Assembly (NCBI GenBank): GCA_910890315.1
Contig: CAJVGD010000042.1
Location: forward strand, 2,232,001 to 2,296,000
Length of the DNA stretch: 64,000 nucleotides
Direction of reading: 5' to 3'
Source: Serendipita indica DSM 11827
Lineage: Eukaryota; Basidiomycota; Agaricomycetes; Sebacinales; Serendipitaceae
The notes below the pieces were generated by a model. The model had not been told where the DNA came from and did not search any database. It was given only the letters and a program-made list of their open reading frames with translations. A program made the position numbers and the translations under genes. This document shows positions 45,408 to 57,005 of the stretch, one piece after another. Numbering within the stretch: position 1 is the first letter of the stretch; each line of letters starts with the position of its first letter.

Positions 45408-48080
45408 ATGGTTCTCACTACCGGTGTCACTGGCGGCCCTCTCGTCGCCCGCCAGGAGATTCGCGTTTTCGCTCAAAATCAGGATCTTATGAACCTCTAT
45501 CTCCAAGGTCTCGATCGTTTCCAGCGCACAGATCAAAAGGAACTCTTGTCCTACTTCCAGATCGCTGGTATTCACGGACGGTGTGTCCCCTCGCTCGCTT
45601 CCTTGGCGGACAATCCAGGACTGAAGATTGCCCCAGACCATACATTCCGTACGATGGCTCTGGAAGCGCAGGAAACTTTGGTGGATATTGCACTCACAGC
45701 TCCATCTTGTTCCCGCCTTGGTAATTCGTCTTCGCCACCCAGTTTGGGTTGTTCCTGATCGGTTACTCCAGGCACCGCCCTTATCTCGCACTGTTCGAGC
45801 AAGTCTTGTACAAACATGTCAACGACATCGCTGCCTCGTACACCGACGCTGCCAAGAAGACAAAGTACCAGGCCGCTGCTCGGAGTTTCCGTATCCCGTA
45901 CGTCTATTCGTGTCTTTATCTGCTTATAGAAGCTAATCAATCACAGATACTGGGATTGGGCATTGAACGCGGATCTTCCCGACTTTGTCTCCCAGCAAAC
46001 AACCGTCACCGTCGACACCCCCACCGGTCAGCAGACGATCCCTAATCCCCTCTACCAGTACACCTTCCATCCCGTGTACTCTGACTTTGGAGATGGTCTT
46101 CCGGATGAGAAGACGGTTCGTCTTTGCTTTCTCGTTTGGTCATTTCTCATTCCACCATAGTGGGAGTCATGGCAGTCGACGCTCCGTTGGCCCTCGGCAA
46201 GGACTGCTGCCGGAAGATCTCAACCTCTGGCGATGGAAAACAACCTGCAGAACAACCGTTTGACCCTGCGTGACCGTACCTACAACTTGCTCACTCAAGC
46301 CCGAAACTACGAAGCGTTCTCCAACGATGGCTTTATGGGATCTGGAACCGACCCAACTTTCTACGACAGTCTTGAGAGTATCCACGGCCAGATTCACGTC
46401 TTGACTGGCAGGAACGGCCACATGGGTGTCGTCGATTATGCCGCATTTGATCCCGTCTTCTGGCTTCATCACACCAACGTGAGTTAGACAGAGCCATAGT
46501 AGGCGATTTCTGATTTACTTTTAGTGTGATCGTCTCTTTGCAATGTGGCAAGGTGTGCTCGCGCGTCTCAAATATTGCATCTGCTAACGATATATAGCAC
46601 TCAACCCAACCGCTTACGTCGGACGAAGAGTGAACCAGTAGGTGCTCTATCCCAAATCCGGACACAGCTAATCTTTATAGGGCTGGCACGTTCGCCACCA
46701 AGCGGGGCACAATGGAAGGTGAGTAAAGCCCTTTTCTGAGGATCTCTCCGTTGATTGCCTCTCAGATGTCAACTCTCCTCTCGCTCCCTTCTGGAAGAGC
46801 CAAGGCGTATACTGGACCTCTGCTGATGCTGTAAGTCGGCTTACACCCCTCGCGAGAATGTATTAACGAGGGTCTAGCGCGACACACGTGCTTTGAACTA
46901 TACCTATCCCGAGCTCGAGAAGTGGGCCTCTCTCACCCCCCAAGACAAGGCCGTCCGCCTCCGCTCAGACATCAACATTATGTACGGCAAATCTGCTCCA
47001 TTTGCTGCCATTGTTCCAGATCTTTTCACCCTCAAGCCACAACTCACTACCACCAACCAGGCAAACCTGGCCGTGATCGGTGCCAAGAAGCCTGCTGGAC
47101 GTATCGCCACGGCGGCTGCGGCTCCAGCTGCAAAGGTTGCTGCTCAACCTGCTGGTGGTGCGCAACCAGCTCAACAGCCACTCGCAAAGCAAGCCGCCAC
47201 GACGGTCTCTCAGGCTGCTAGCACTGTTGCTGGTGCGGCTAGTGGCGCTGCTCAAAAGGTTGCGGCGACTCTTGGTGCTCCTGCTGCCCAGCCGGCTGGC
47301 AAGTCTGGTCATTCACGTACGTACTTTCACTCAATATGGGCTATGAGTACTGATAGCTTTCTAGGCGGCGACAGCTCCGAGTTTACCATCACGCAAGGCA
47401 GCACTGTGGCCGATGGAAAGAAGCATTACAACGAGTGGATTGCCAATATCACGGTCGAGGTATGACCATCCCTCTTTGCTCCTTTAATCAGAGCTGACAA
47501 TGTGAATAGAAATACGCGGCCAAGAAGACGTTCATGGTTCACATCTTCCTCGGAGACTTCAACCCGGATCCAGCTCAGTGGGGTACAGATCCCAACCTTG
47601 TTGGCACGCACGCCGTCTTTGCGAACAACATGAGTGAGTGGAGCCTGAATACTCTACGACTGAACTGACGGCGTCTAGACTTTACCGGCTGCGAGAACTG
47701 CCGCGACGCCGCTGAGAGGCACAAACTCGTCACAGGTACAATCCCTCTCACCGGTGCCTTGGGAGACCGTCTCGGAAAGAACAAGGTATCACACCTCGAG
47801 CCTGCAGAGATCATTCCCTACCTCAAGAAGGAGCTCCACTGGCGCATCCAAGACGTACGTTTTCTACTTCTTCCTGCATGATGCTATGAGATCCCTTACT
47901 CTTCTATAGCAAGATGATGTTGTCATTGAGCGCGATCACATCCCCAGCTTGAAGGTCTCTGTCGCCCACGTCGAAGTCGCCATCCCCGAGAGTATCGCCG
48001 AGTTCCCAGTCTGGTCTGGTGGTATCAAGGATCCCGAAATCACGACCGGTCGTCTTGGAGGTGCTACGGAGAACGACTAG
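45408..48080 (+). CDS. Tyrosinase (polyphenol oxidase) 3, with Ala-rich linker
   Basis: Starts MVLTTGVTGGPLVARQEIRV. The CuA motifs are FQIAGIHGR, CTHSSILFPPW and HRPYLALFEQVLY. The CuB motifs are SLESIHGQIHVLTG and FDPVFWLHHTN then CDRLFAMWQ, so HHTNCD replaces HHCNVD of the other two. The core-end motif is LNYTYPELEKW. Between core and C-terminal domain lies an alanine/glutamine-rich linker of about 75 residues (47095-47310, e.g. ATAAAAPAAKVAAQPAGG) that the other two replace with a shorter, different stretch. The C-terminal domain ends GGATENDY-like as GATEND. It is the most diverged of the three and probably the oldest split. The tryptophan codon before HRPY is split by the same intron as in the others. 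Confidence 0.92.
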
Positions 48081-48448
48081 ATGCCTTCACGCGGCCCGGC
48101 CGTCGAGAGCATAGTTGAACAAAAGGTTTTCTTGTAGTTGTGTAACCAAAAGTGTGATGAATCAAGACAAATGTAGCAGTCTCATATGCACTTGTAACCA
48201 TGAAAGACGTATGGAGGCAGCTTTGATCTTGCTTTCAGCCACATTGAGCGACCGCGGTACGGCGCTTATTGCTGGTTGCATTCCCTAATTGAATTTATCC
48301 GAGTCTGTATATGCGACTTTAATCGGCTGTTCGTGCACCACTCGTCCTCTCCGACTACTTAAATTGTCTTGTATCCGACAAAAGGCGGAAAAAGGAGTGA
48401 TTAGGAAGGAGAAGCTTACCAGAGCTGTCTTTCTACACAACCTCTGCG
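48081..48448. other. Spacer before RTC1
   Basis: 368 bp, no frame of note. It contains the terminator region of tyrosinase 3 and the promoter of RTC1. Confidence 0.5.
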
Positions 48449-51400
48449 ATGGATCTATTCGGAAATGTCCACCAATCTCATGGACCATCTACTTGGCGTC
48501 CAGAGGAGATGTTCGTTGATACGCGGCAGTTTGGATACTCTAATGGGACGAGCGATAACTCGAGTCGGTTCGTCAAGCTTTCACGAGCGACGCCCGACGG
48601 CGGGGCGATTGCACGGAGCAAGGAACATGACAAATTGGTCGTTGTGGGACGCCAAAGTATGTTAAATTCCAGCCTCATATTCACTAAATGTGTATTTATG
48701 TGCATTATATAGCCATTCGACTGATCACGGTGACGGACACCAAGCATCATCTTCAAGCCGCCCAGTCGTATGAGACGCCGCCCAAAGGGAATGCATCTCA
48801 AAGCCGTGCTACAGGACCAGGAGGCGCAATTGCGGAGATTGGGCCAAATTATTGGTCGACAAAGTTTCCCCCAACAATGCTCTTGACAGACGTGACCTGG
48901 GGGCCGCAAGAGTTTTCGAACAAGATCTTTACGAGCTGCACAAATGGCGAGGTTCGCGTGTGGGATTTCGGAAAGGGCGGGTTAAAGTTTGGTGAGCGTC
49001 GGAACTGACCCTTCTTCGAGTGGCAGGGACTGAGATAAGGCTAGAGTCTACGCTACCTGGAGGAGGAAGATCTGTCAATGTCGTCAAAGCGGCTAATTTC
49101 TCCTCATATTCACTCGCCACGGGGTCGACGGATGGATCTGTCAAACTATGGGACCTCCGCATGCCAACAGCACCAGCTTTCAACCTTGGAGGGCATGGTT
49201 CGGCGGTGCGGTCCATGACGTTTGGTCAAGTCCCCACGCATCCGGTGCACGTCGTCTTTGGGCTCGAGGCGGGTGCGATATTTCGCTATGATCTGCGAGT
49301 AAGTTCTCCTGGGCGGTGTCACTTCGAGAGTGTTGACTCTTTTCTTTCGGAGTTGGGTATCGCGTATCTTGATCGTGTTCCCGCACATAGCAGATGCGTC
49401 CATGATTTGGCGTGGCTCCCACCAACAAAAGACGAGGCAAACGTTGGTTACCTTGCATCTGGCTCATTTGACCATACGGTAAAGGTAGGAACCTACGACT
49501 TTCTCGAGTATGTGGTGCTGACCTGTTCAAAGGTCTGGAATATCGACTCGACGCGTATTGGAATGCAACCACTGCACACCATTCATACTCCGTATCCTGT
49601 CGGCAAACTTGGCTGGAGACCATTTTACGACACAGAGGTTCTTGTTATACCATACCATGGCGGATGGACGCCTGCTAAGCCCCAAGAGAATAGTGAAACC
49701 CGCTTTGACTCAAACGAAGAAGTATGCGCCCCAGATTTGGGACGTCAGGAAGGGATGGTTGGCCAAGTGGCAGCTTCCTACGATTGATGGACCAGTCACA
49801 GGTACGATCACTATTTGCAACCACGACGCGTGAAGTTGATCACTGGTAAAGATGTTGCTTTCAATGAAGGAAATGCTGCCCAAGTCGTATACAAGTCCGG
49901 CGCTTTCGCTCAGCTAGACCTCCGCGAGGCCACTAGACCGGTGGATACCATTGGTCGACACGCACTCAGTTGGAATGCCAATTCATCCCTCTTCTTCGTG
50001 GCTGATCCCGTTCCCCTCTCCGAGCCTCCATATGACGACTTGTGAGTGACTCACTTTCTGACTGCGCTAGTACTGATACGTAGGCAGACACCCAGGAATC
50101 TCTGCTATGCTAGGAGACTATGGATTGGCAGATAAACGGCCCGGGGATCGCCTTGGAGTGGCGACGACTCAAGTTCTTGGAGCGCAATTCGTCTTCCCCG
50201 ATTTGGACCGCGAGAGCTACATGAAACTTGCTCGGGGATATAATCACCACGACGAAGATAAAGTGAGGATGTGCAAGCGCAACGAAGATGTGGCTACACG
50301 TGCCGGACAGCACGAAGTTGCACAAACCTGGGCACTTCTTGGCTCTCTGCTTAGCGAGTTTAAACGAGCCAAGAACGAAGAAGTTCACAGACACTCAATC
50401 AATCTCCCTCCAGAAACTCCTCTTTCCGCCAATCCGTCTGCGCCTACAAAGGAGCCTCAATCAGGTCAAAAGTCATTCTCAAGAAGTCCCCCGATAATCG
50501 CTCATCATGGTACCACAAATCCTATCGATTTCACCTTGGATGGGGTAGAGATACCGGCCGCGGCCACGAAGCGCAAAGGAAGTGGGGGCTCTTCCTTGTT
50601 GCTTGGAGTGATGCCTGGCTCGCAGAGGAGGAGAGAGAGTTCGCCATCGATGCTCACAAATTTGCGACCCCCTATGCGTTCGCCGTCATCGTCACCAATA
50701 TCAAAACTTGCAAAGCTACCATCATCGAATACTGGCGTTAATGCTGTTGGCTCAGTCATCAGTCGACACTTCTTGGCGAGAAGGATGTCACGTTCGTCTA
50801 GTAGCAATAGTCCTGGCCCCGGAGCCGCAGGAATAGCCGAACAAAAGCAAGCTTGGAAGACCTATGTCAACGCGGGAGAGGGTGCACTAGAAGACAGCAG
50901 CAGTGAAGAAGAGGAAGGAGCAGCTGATGATTCTGATGAACGCGTCGTCCACAGCGAAGCGTCTATGGGTGCGTCGTGGACTCAGGAGAGAAGCACGTTG
51001 ACAACGCTGAATCGCCAACATCCGACGCTGCATTCGTCGTCCTCGTCGAACCGGTCCTCACCTGCGATTGGAAGCAAGAGGCTGCTTCCGTCACCGCACT
51101 TGACGAGCACCCTCACGGGCCTCCTCTCAGGTTCTAGTCCCAAAGGAACCAGTCCACAAACCCAACTATTGGATATTCAAGATGTGACAGAGGACTCTGG
51201 TGAAGAGTCTGATGAGACGGATGAAGACGACGATGGCTCGCGTTCCGCAGAGTCGCGTCAGCGGCGAAGTGGTAGCTCTGAGGATGACGGAAGAGCGGGA
51301 TCGCAGAACGGGATCGATGTTCCAGGTGATTCGCGCGTCAAGTTTGATCCCCCAAGTCCGACCTTGGCCAAGTATACGGCGAAGAGCAACGAGTCTTCGC

Positions 51401-53001
51401 GTACTGCAACTATATCACGAGGCGGTGGACTCAGGGCGCTGACAAAGCAAGAGTCGACGAGCAGTATGGCTACAGCATATCAAATGGGCTCGGTCGATCT
51501 CGCTACATCACCGTCCTATGGGGCGTCCTCTATTACACCCACAATGGGGACTGTGCGGATTTCGGCTCTTGTGCGCAAAGACACAGATCAAACTATTAGC
51601 CTCAATGACGTGATAGAGTCGAGCGAGAGTAGTGCAAGGCGAGTGAAAGGGCCGGGTGACTCACCGTCCGCCAAACCTCTCTCGTTACGGAATCTCTTTG
51701 ACCCTTTGGCTGCGCCTACTAGTACGACTAGTCCGTCAGCACCCGTACCGACTCGACCACCGCTTCCTCGCACAATGTCCCATGGCGCAACGTTGAATAG
51801 GGCTACGCATGGCACGCTGATGAGTAACATTGCCTCAATGGGAAGCAATGGTCTGGATCAAAGTAGCTTCAACTTTGGGCCAGCTACTGATAAAGAGGAG
51901 GAGACATCGTTGAGCCAGGCTATCGTGCACGATCTCGAAGAAAAGGAAAAGACCGCAATGTTTGATGTCGTCAAGGATATGCTGGAGATGTATGCAGAGG
52001 AGGGGAAACGTGCAAATGTGCGCAGCGCTTGCTATGGCTGCGCATGAGCAGCTGGAGATTGATCCAGAGCGGTTGGAGAGCTTTGTGCTCACCTACATGG
52101 GTAAGCTTAGTACCTCGTACGATGATATATTCTTACACTTGCTCATAGATCAACTTGTTCGAATGCGACTTCATCTCAATGCGGCATACGTCCGCCAATC
52201 GGCCCCGATACCCTCGATTGTGGAAAGTACCGCATTGGACGTCTTTATCAAAGTGAACTGCGGTCGATGCGGAAAGGGTATCGACGCGACAAGGCCTGCC
52301 GGTGTTCCAGGACGATTTGCGTATTGCGAACATTGCAAGAAAGAAGCTATCAGGTGTGCGATATGGTACGTCTTCTGATTCAACTATGACGCTTTTTAAT
52401 CTTTACCAGTCATCTACCCGTTCGACGAATGCTCTTCTTCTGCCATACGTGCGGCCACGGTGGACATCATCGTTGCTATCAACAGTTTTACTCGCAACAC
52501 TCGCTCATCGACCTCCAGAATCCTCGATCCAAATTTCCTTATACACCTTATGAGGAGCCACGTCCGGCAGTACGCCCTCAGTTCGGGCCTCGAGTGAATT
52601 CCACTAGAGCGTCCTCTGTGGACAACTTTTCGATGGAAGACGACCAACGGACAGACGCAGCGTCTCCTGCGCCTCGAGGTCGCAAGCGAGACGTGCGGCG
52701 TGGCATATCCGAAGTGGATAGCCCCGAGACCATACCGGAGCGCGATGTTGCCCAGTTTTCGTCTACCGCGTCTACGAGTTCGACGCATGGGGGGCTATCA
52801 CACAAGGAAGGGAGCAGACGCTCGCAGTCTGCGGCTGAATCGACGATTGTGGACGATGACCGGCTGATGCCTGAAGAGGAGCACATTCTAGTGCGAGAAC
52901 GGGAAGCCGAGCAGAGGCTGGCTGCGCGAAGGAATATGCACCTGTTTGCGCATCCATGTGCGGCAGGGTGTGGGCACTTTTGCTGGATGGCAAAGGACTA
53001 A
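48449..53001 (+). CDS. RTC1: RTC1/WDR24, SEACAT/GATOR2 subunit, with one apparent frame break
   Basis: The N-terminal half is a WD40 propeller (NGEVRVWDFGKGG, ATGSTDGSVKLWDLRMP, YLASGSFDHTVK, VWNIDSTRIG). A long Ser-rich disordered linker follows in one big exon (50107 onward). Then come GNVQMCAALAMAAHEQL, VFIKVNCGRCGKGID and the RING-like zinc finger CAICHLPVRRM, FFCHTCGHGGHHRCY and CAAGCGHFCW. This order and the final Cys/His pattern match WDR24/Rtc1. It works in the SEACAT/GATOR2 complex on the vacuole, which relieves SEACIT/GATOR1 inhibition of TORC1. At 52002-52005 a GGGG run shifts the frame just before GNVQMC. With one G fewer the conserved sequence runs on. Since all else is intact, a homopolymer error is the likely cause. 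The linker makes it longer than yeast Rtc1 is typical for the ordered parts. Confidence 0.9.
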
Positions 53002-53527
53002 TCTGCGGCTAAAACCCCACCTCGTATTGATTATCATATCTTCCACTCGGAAATGGTGATGTGACTTGTGACTAATGTTATTAGCGATTGACTGACCACG
53101 CTGGCGCTCTGAGACTGTCCGCGGTGAAACCGGGCTAAGCGACGTTGCGGAGACCAAACAAGGGCTTGCAACTTGGACTCGATCCACGCCCTTTGTTGGC
53201 CCGCTGCTCACCAAAAACTCAGCTCTCTGCCTTATGACAGACTTAGAACCCTCGTGAGTAGCTTATCGGCGCCGTTTGCGACGTCCGGTCCCTCGGAAAA
53301 TTTGCTCGTGCTGACCATTTTGGGCAGTTGTAGAGGCCACAGAACCGTCAACATTCTCCTCCTTGCTCGAGAACTCTCTGTAGCGAGGGACCGACCTCCA
53401 TAAGGCGTCCGTCGCTGCCCACACCCACGCATACCGCTCTAGCGCGCCAATCTAACCGGGTTTATCCATCGCACATCGATCAACAACCAACCACTAGTAC
53501 TTTTCACAACCTAATCAATCTACAAAA
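53002..53527. other. Intergenic, promoter side of the next gene
   Basis: 526 bp with only short frames. The last 80 bases before the ATG are C/A-rich (CAACCAACCACTAG), as often seen in fungal 5' leaders. Confidence 0.5.
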
Positions 53528-55334
53528 ATGCAAGCCATTCGAGTATTGCGTGCACAATCGCGCCCTGCCTCGCCGGCACCCCTTGTCGAAATGTCAGCCA
53601 ATGGGTCGGCGACGATGGCAAGTCCAAAGCTCGGTCCATATGGACAAGGAGAAGATCAATCCCAAGGCCGTTCTGGCACTACCATCTCGCGCATCCAAAG
53701 CTTGACGCCATTTCACAAACGTGCAGTCCCCACGCCACCTCCGTCCCCTGCTCCGATGACGATCGTCCAGGATGGAGCTTACCTCAACACACTCGGTCTT
53801 AAACTCAACGAGGCTGCGACCAGGGCATTGTCAGTGCCCAATGGTACCGGTGCGGATGTCTGGAAAGGGAAGAAGCCCGTCCCGAGTGGCCGCGGGCGGC
53901 AGTTTGCAGCTCTCATCGAGTCGTGAGTGGTTGGACAGCCTGTACGGTTAACATTGGTGGCTGACATGTCCGTTTTCCAGTGAACTCGATGCGTCTGTGG
54001 GCAATGCTAATCTGAGGTCTGCCATCCTCAGGCTCTTGCCGCGCTCCTTATCGGTCATCGTTTCCTCCCTTTCGGCTCAAGCCTCTCAGCTTATCGTCGT
54101 CCCTGGATTCGTCCCAAGCTCTGTCACACAGACTCTGCACCCTGCGACGGCACATGGGCTCGCGTTGGCTGCCTTTGCTTCCGAGCTTCTAGAAACGTTT
54201 GCGACCTACAAGCTCGGAGCTTCCAACTCGGATCTTGCCGTCATTCGGAGCAACCTAGAGACGATCATTACGCGCGTCATCACTCCGCTCTTTGCCCAAA
54301 TCCAGGCCGAGATGGCAAATCTCCTCGAACCCCTGGGCTCTCCTTCCAACAATGGATCGTCTAGCCCTGGGTCTTTCCCTGGAGCAAGGACGAGCAAGCC
54401 GCATCAAATCATTGCCACGCTCTCGACCCAAATGCCCCTGTTCAATCGAGCTCTGAAGCGCTATGTGCTACCCTACTCACCCAGTGCCCAAACCGCATTG
54501 GCCACGTTCCTCATCAACACTGTGTGGACGTCATTGGTTCAGATTGCGCACCGCAGCCCTGTTGGTCTGACAGCTCCAGCGGCCAGTGTCGTTCACAAGC
54601 ACTCGTCTTCGTCGCTCCTCAGCGGGCTCACACCTCCGGCCTCTCCCCCCATGAAGAGGCTCACACCCCCGAGCTCACCTCCAACCAAGAAGCGTATTCT
54701 GCCTCTCACAGACTCGCCTCCAAAGCTTCAACTCCGCTTGAGACGCGTCCCCAGCGGAGGTTCATTGAACTCGCGGTCCAGCAGCCCCGATTTGCGCAAC
54801 GCGGCGCAGCTCGCCATCTCTACATGGGTCAATTCACTGATGGTGGACACTCGTGCCGTGTACGACATTCTCTCGTCTGCAGAGGTACCTCGTCCTGCCG
54901 ACGGGAGTCTAGCGCGCGAGGCTGTTGATGAAGCCTTTGATCGTCTTGCGACGTTTCGCGATTGGTTTGTCGCGACGAGCGCCGCTGGAGGTCGCCTTAT
55001 TCACAATGTCCCCTCCGATCTCCCACTCTTAATCGTCTTGCCTGTTCTCCTCAGTGATGCCTGGCTTGAACGCTCGCTCGTGTCTTCTCATGTCGGCACG
55101 ATGACGGCGTTTTCAACTGGGGACGTCGAGTATCCAGGAATGGCAAAGTTGATTGGATACGACAATGAGGAGACGTACCGCAAGCGTGTGCTTTGTGGAT
55201 TTGGGCGCGCGGAAGAGTGCGAAGCCATTGTTGCCGATCGTGTCTTGGATCGATTGGCTAACTCCGATGGAGGCATCGAGTGGGCTGCCAATGTGCGCCG
55301 CTGGCTCGAGGAAAGACAGAACGTTGTCGCCTAA
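53528..55334 (+). CDS. Protein of unknown function with helical repeats and S/T-P linker (582 aa)
   Basis: Two exons, 53528-53922 and 53981-55334, with a 58-bp intron (GTGAGT donor, TTCCAG acceptor) splitting the codon for Ser in IES/ELD. Residues 1-100 are disordered and Pro/Ser-rich. From about 130 the protein is mostly helical, with long hydrophobic helices (SVIVSSLSAQASQLIVVPGF, GLALAAFASELLETFATYKL). A central linker has repeats of the type LTPPASPPMKR, LTPPSSPPTKKR, rich in SP/TP phosphorylation sites next to basic clusters. The C-terminal part (TFRDWFVATSAAGG to WLEERQNVVA) is again folded. I do not recognise a named family; it looks like a conserved basidiomycete protein. No signal peptide or obvious membrane span. 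Gene model confident, function unknown. Confidence 0.8.
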
Positions 55335-55494
55335 ATCAGTGCCAAGCAAACTCGACTACAGTTCTAATTCTCGTTTTTTTTTTAATTGGATGTCAGGAGC
55401 TAGTGCTACTTATCGTCTCTCTGGCTTCAATCTACGTCTATCTCTGTCATTTTTGTCGTCTTTTCTGAATTACATGCGGTTTCCCTCTCTCGAG

Positions 55495-56867
55495 TCAAGA
55501 AGTGTCGTTTACGAATCCGCGAATGGCGTACATTTTCTCTAGTTTTCCCATCTGGAGGTGCGTCAGTTGGAGAAAGAGAGGTGGATGGACGTACGAGGTC
55601 GATGAAGCCTGGTTCGCTGATCACTTGCATCACGGCTTGTTCTAGCTCTTTCTCGGATAATGCATTTAGATTGGCCTCCTCCGTAACTGGTGTTCGGATA
55701 GGAGCACCCCTTGGGCGGAATAAAGGGTCGAGCTGAGTGAATATATTACCATATTGAGGCTCCCCAGAAGCTTTCTGAGTCGAATGAGTTCCTTCGGGAT
55801 GTACCGGAGGGGCGAGAAGATTGCTTAGGTGAGATAACGGAGTCCGCTGCGTCGGATCGCTCGAAGAGTGCGTGGAGGGTAGTACTTGAGACGATCCGAG
55901 TGCTTGTATTTGAGAGGATACTGGCATGGGCGAAGAATGGTATTGTGCGATGGGAGATGTCGTAGGGAGAGACAGGGCGGGAATATGTAGTGAAGGGTTC
56001 CCGCTGTAAGCTTCCATATTCGGTTGGTACACTTTAGAGCCAGAATGGGTATTTCCATCCATCCCCGTCTGCTGCGTCGAAACTAGCGCATCCTTCCATT
56101 CGAGCTGTGGTCCAGGCAGAGGTCGACCACTTGAAGGAACATTTGTGCAATGTTCAGTAGCCAATTGACTAGAGAAACCTGGCGCGCTAAATTCCGGATA
56201 CGTCTTGACACTGCCATTAACCTCGTCCAGTTTGCGCTTCTTCTGTGTGGGGACAGTGTTTGCAGTCAAATTTACACCTAACGTGGGCTCCTTGCGAGCT
56301 ACATCGCTGGTGGATACTGGACAAACGATTTGGATTGCGGATACGACGGCTTGGCAATCCGCGTCGGTTTGAAACGTGAGCTGGAACCGCTTAAAGTACT
56401 TGATCGAAATAGTTAGCGAATGAGATGTTGGTGAGAACCATAGATACCTGGGTTGAAGGACTGCCACTCAGTGGCTGGATGTACCGAAAGCCGAGTTGCT
56501 TGCCACCGTGAACGGCCTTTATCGGCGAAGAATGGGGAATTCCCGGCCTACTAAACTCTACTAGATTTAATTTCTCCTGCGAAGCAGTGAGTTGGACCCC
56601 AACGTCGCGTCGCGACGGCCATACCAAAAGAATGATGCCTCCGGGTCGGCTTTCCTCGCCATCGACTACGTTTAGATTCAGACTGATCAATCTTTGTTGG
56701 TTATCGTGCACCTGTGTGATGACGATGCGGAGCTGCGAGTTTGCATTGGTCGCGTACATTCGCCATTCCTCTTTAGGGACGTGTGGCCGTATATGACCTG
56801 GTGAGTCGCGTTGATATCGATAGCACATAAGTGAGTATGTCTTCGTTGTAGCCATCGTCGTAGCCAT
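55495..56867 (-). CDS. Probable REC114/Rec7-type meiotic recombination protein (426 aa)
   Basis: Exons 56867-56448, 56398-55595 and 55551-55495, with introns of 49 and 43 bp, all in phase 0. The N-terminal 170 residues look like a PH-type fold: MCYRYQRDSPGHIRPHVPKE, RIVITQVHDNQQRLISLNLN, FKRFQLTFQTDADCQAVVSA. The last of these matches the conserved strand-helix end of Rec114. Then come a basic KKRKLDE and about 200 disordered Ser/Pro residues. The end is a conserved-looking helix pair: LNALSEKELEQAVMQVI, SEPGFIDL and, after the last intron, MGKLEKMYAIRGFVNDTS. REC114 with MEI4 and MER2 helps SPO11 make meiotic double-strand breaks. Not splicing the last intron gives an unrelated basic tail ending at 55427; I prefer the spliced form because it completes the helix. 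The family call rests on pattern only. Confidence 0.55.
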
Positions 56868-57005
56868 GTCGGACGAGTCAAGACTAAGTAGTATTCACCA
56901 CACGCAAAATCCAAAGACTGACAAACAGAATAAATTCCATAGAGAATACCAAGAGGATACAGTAAATATTGGGCATATGCGAGATAGGGAAGAACGTATC
57001 ATTTG

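Noticed and set aside
50110-50394. Antisense frames within the large RTC1 exon
   Set aside because: They mirror the coding strand and have no features of their own.
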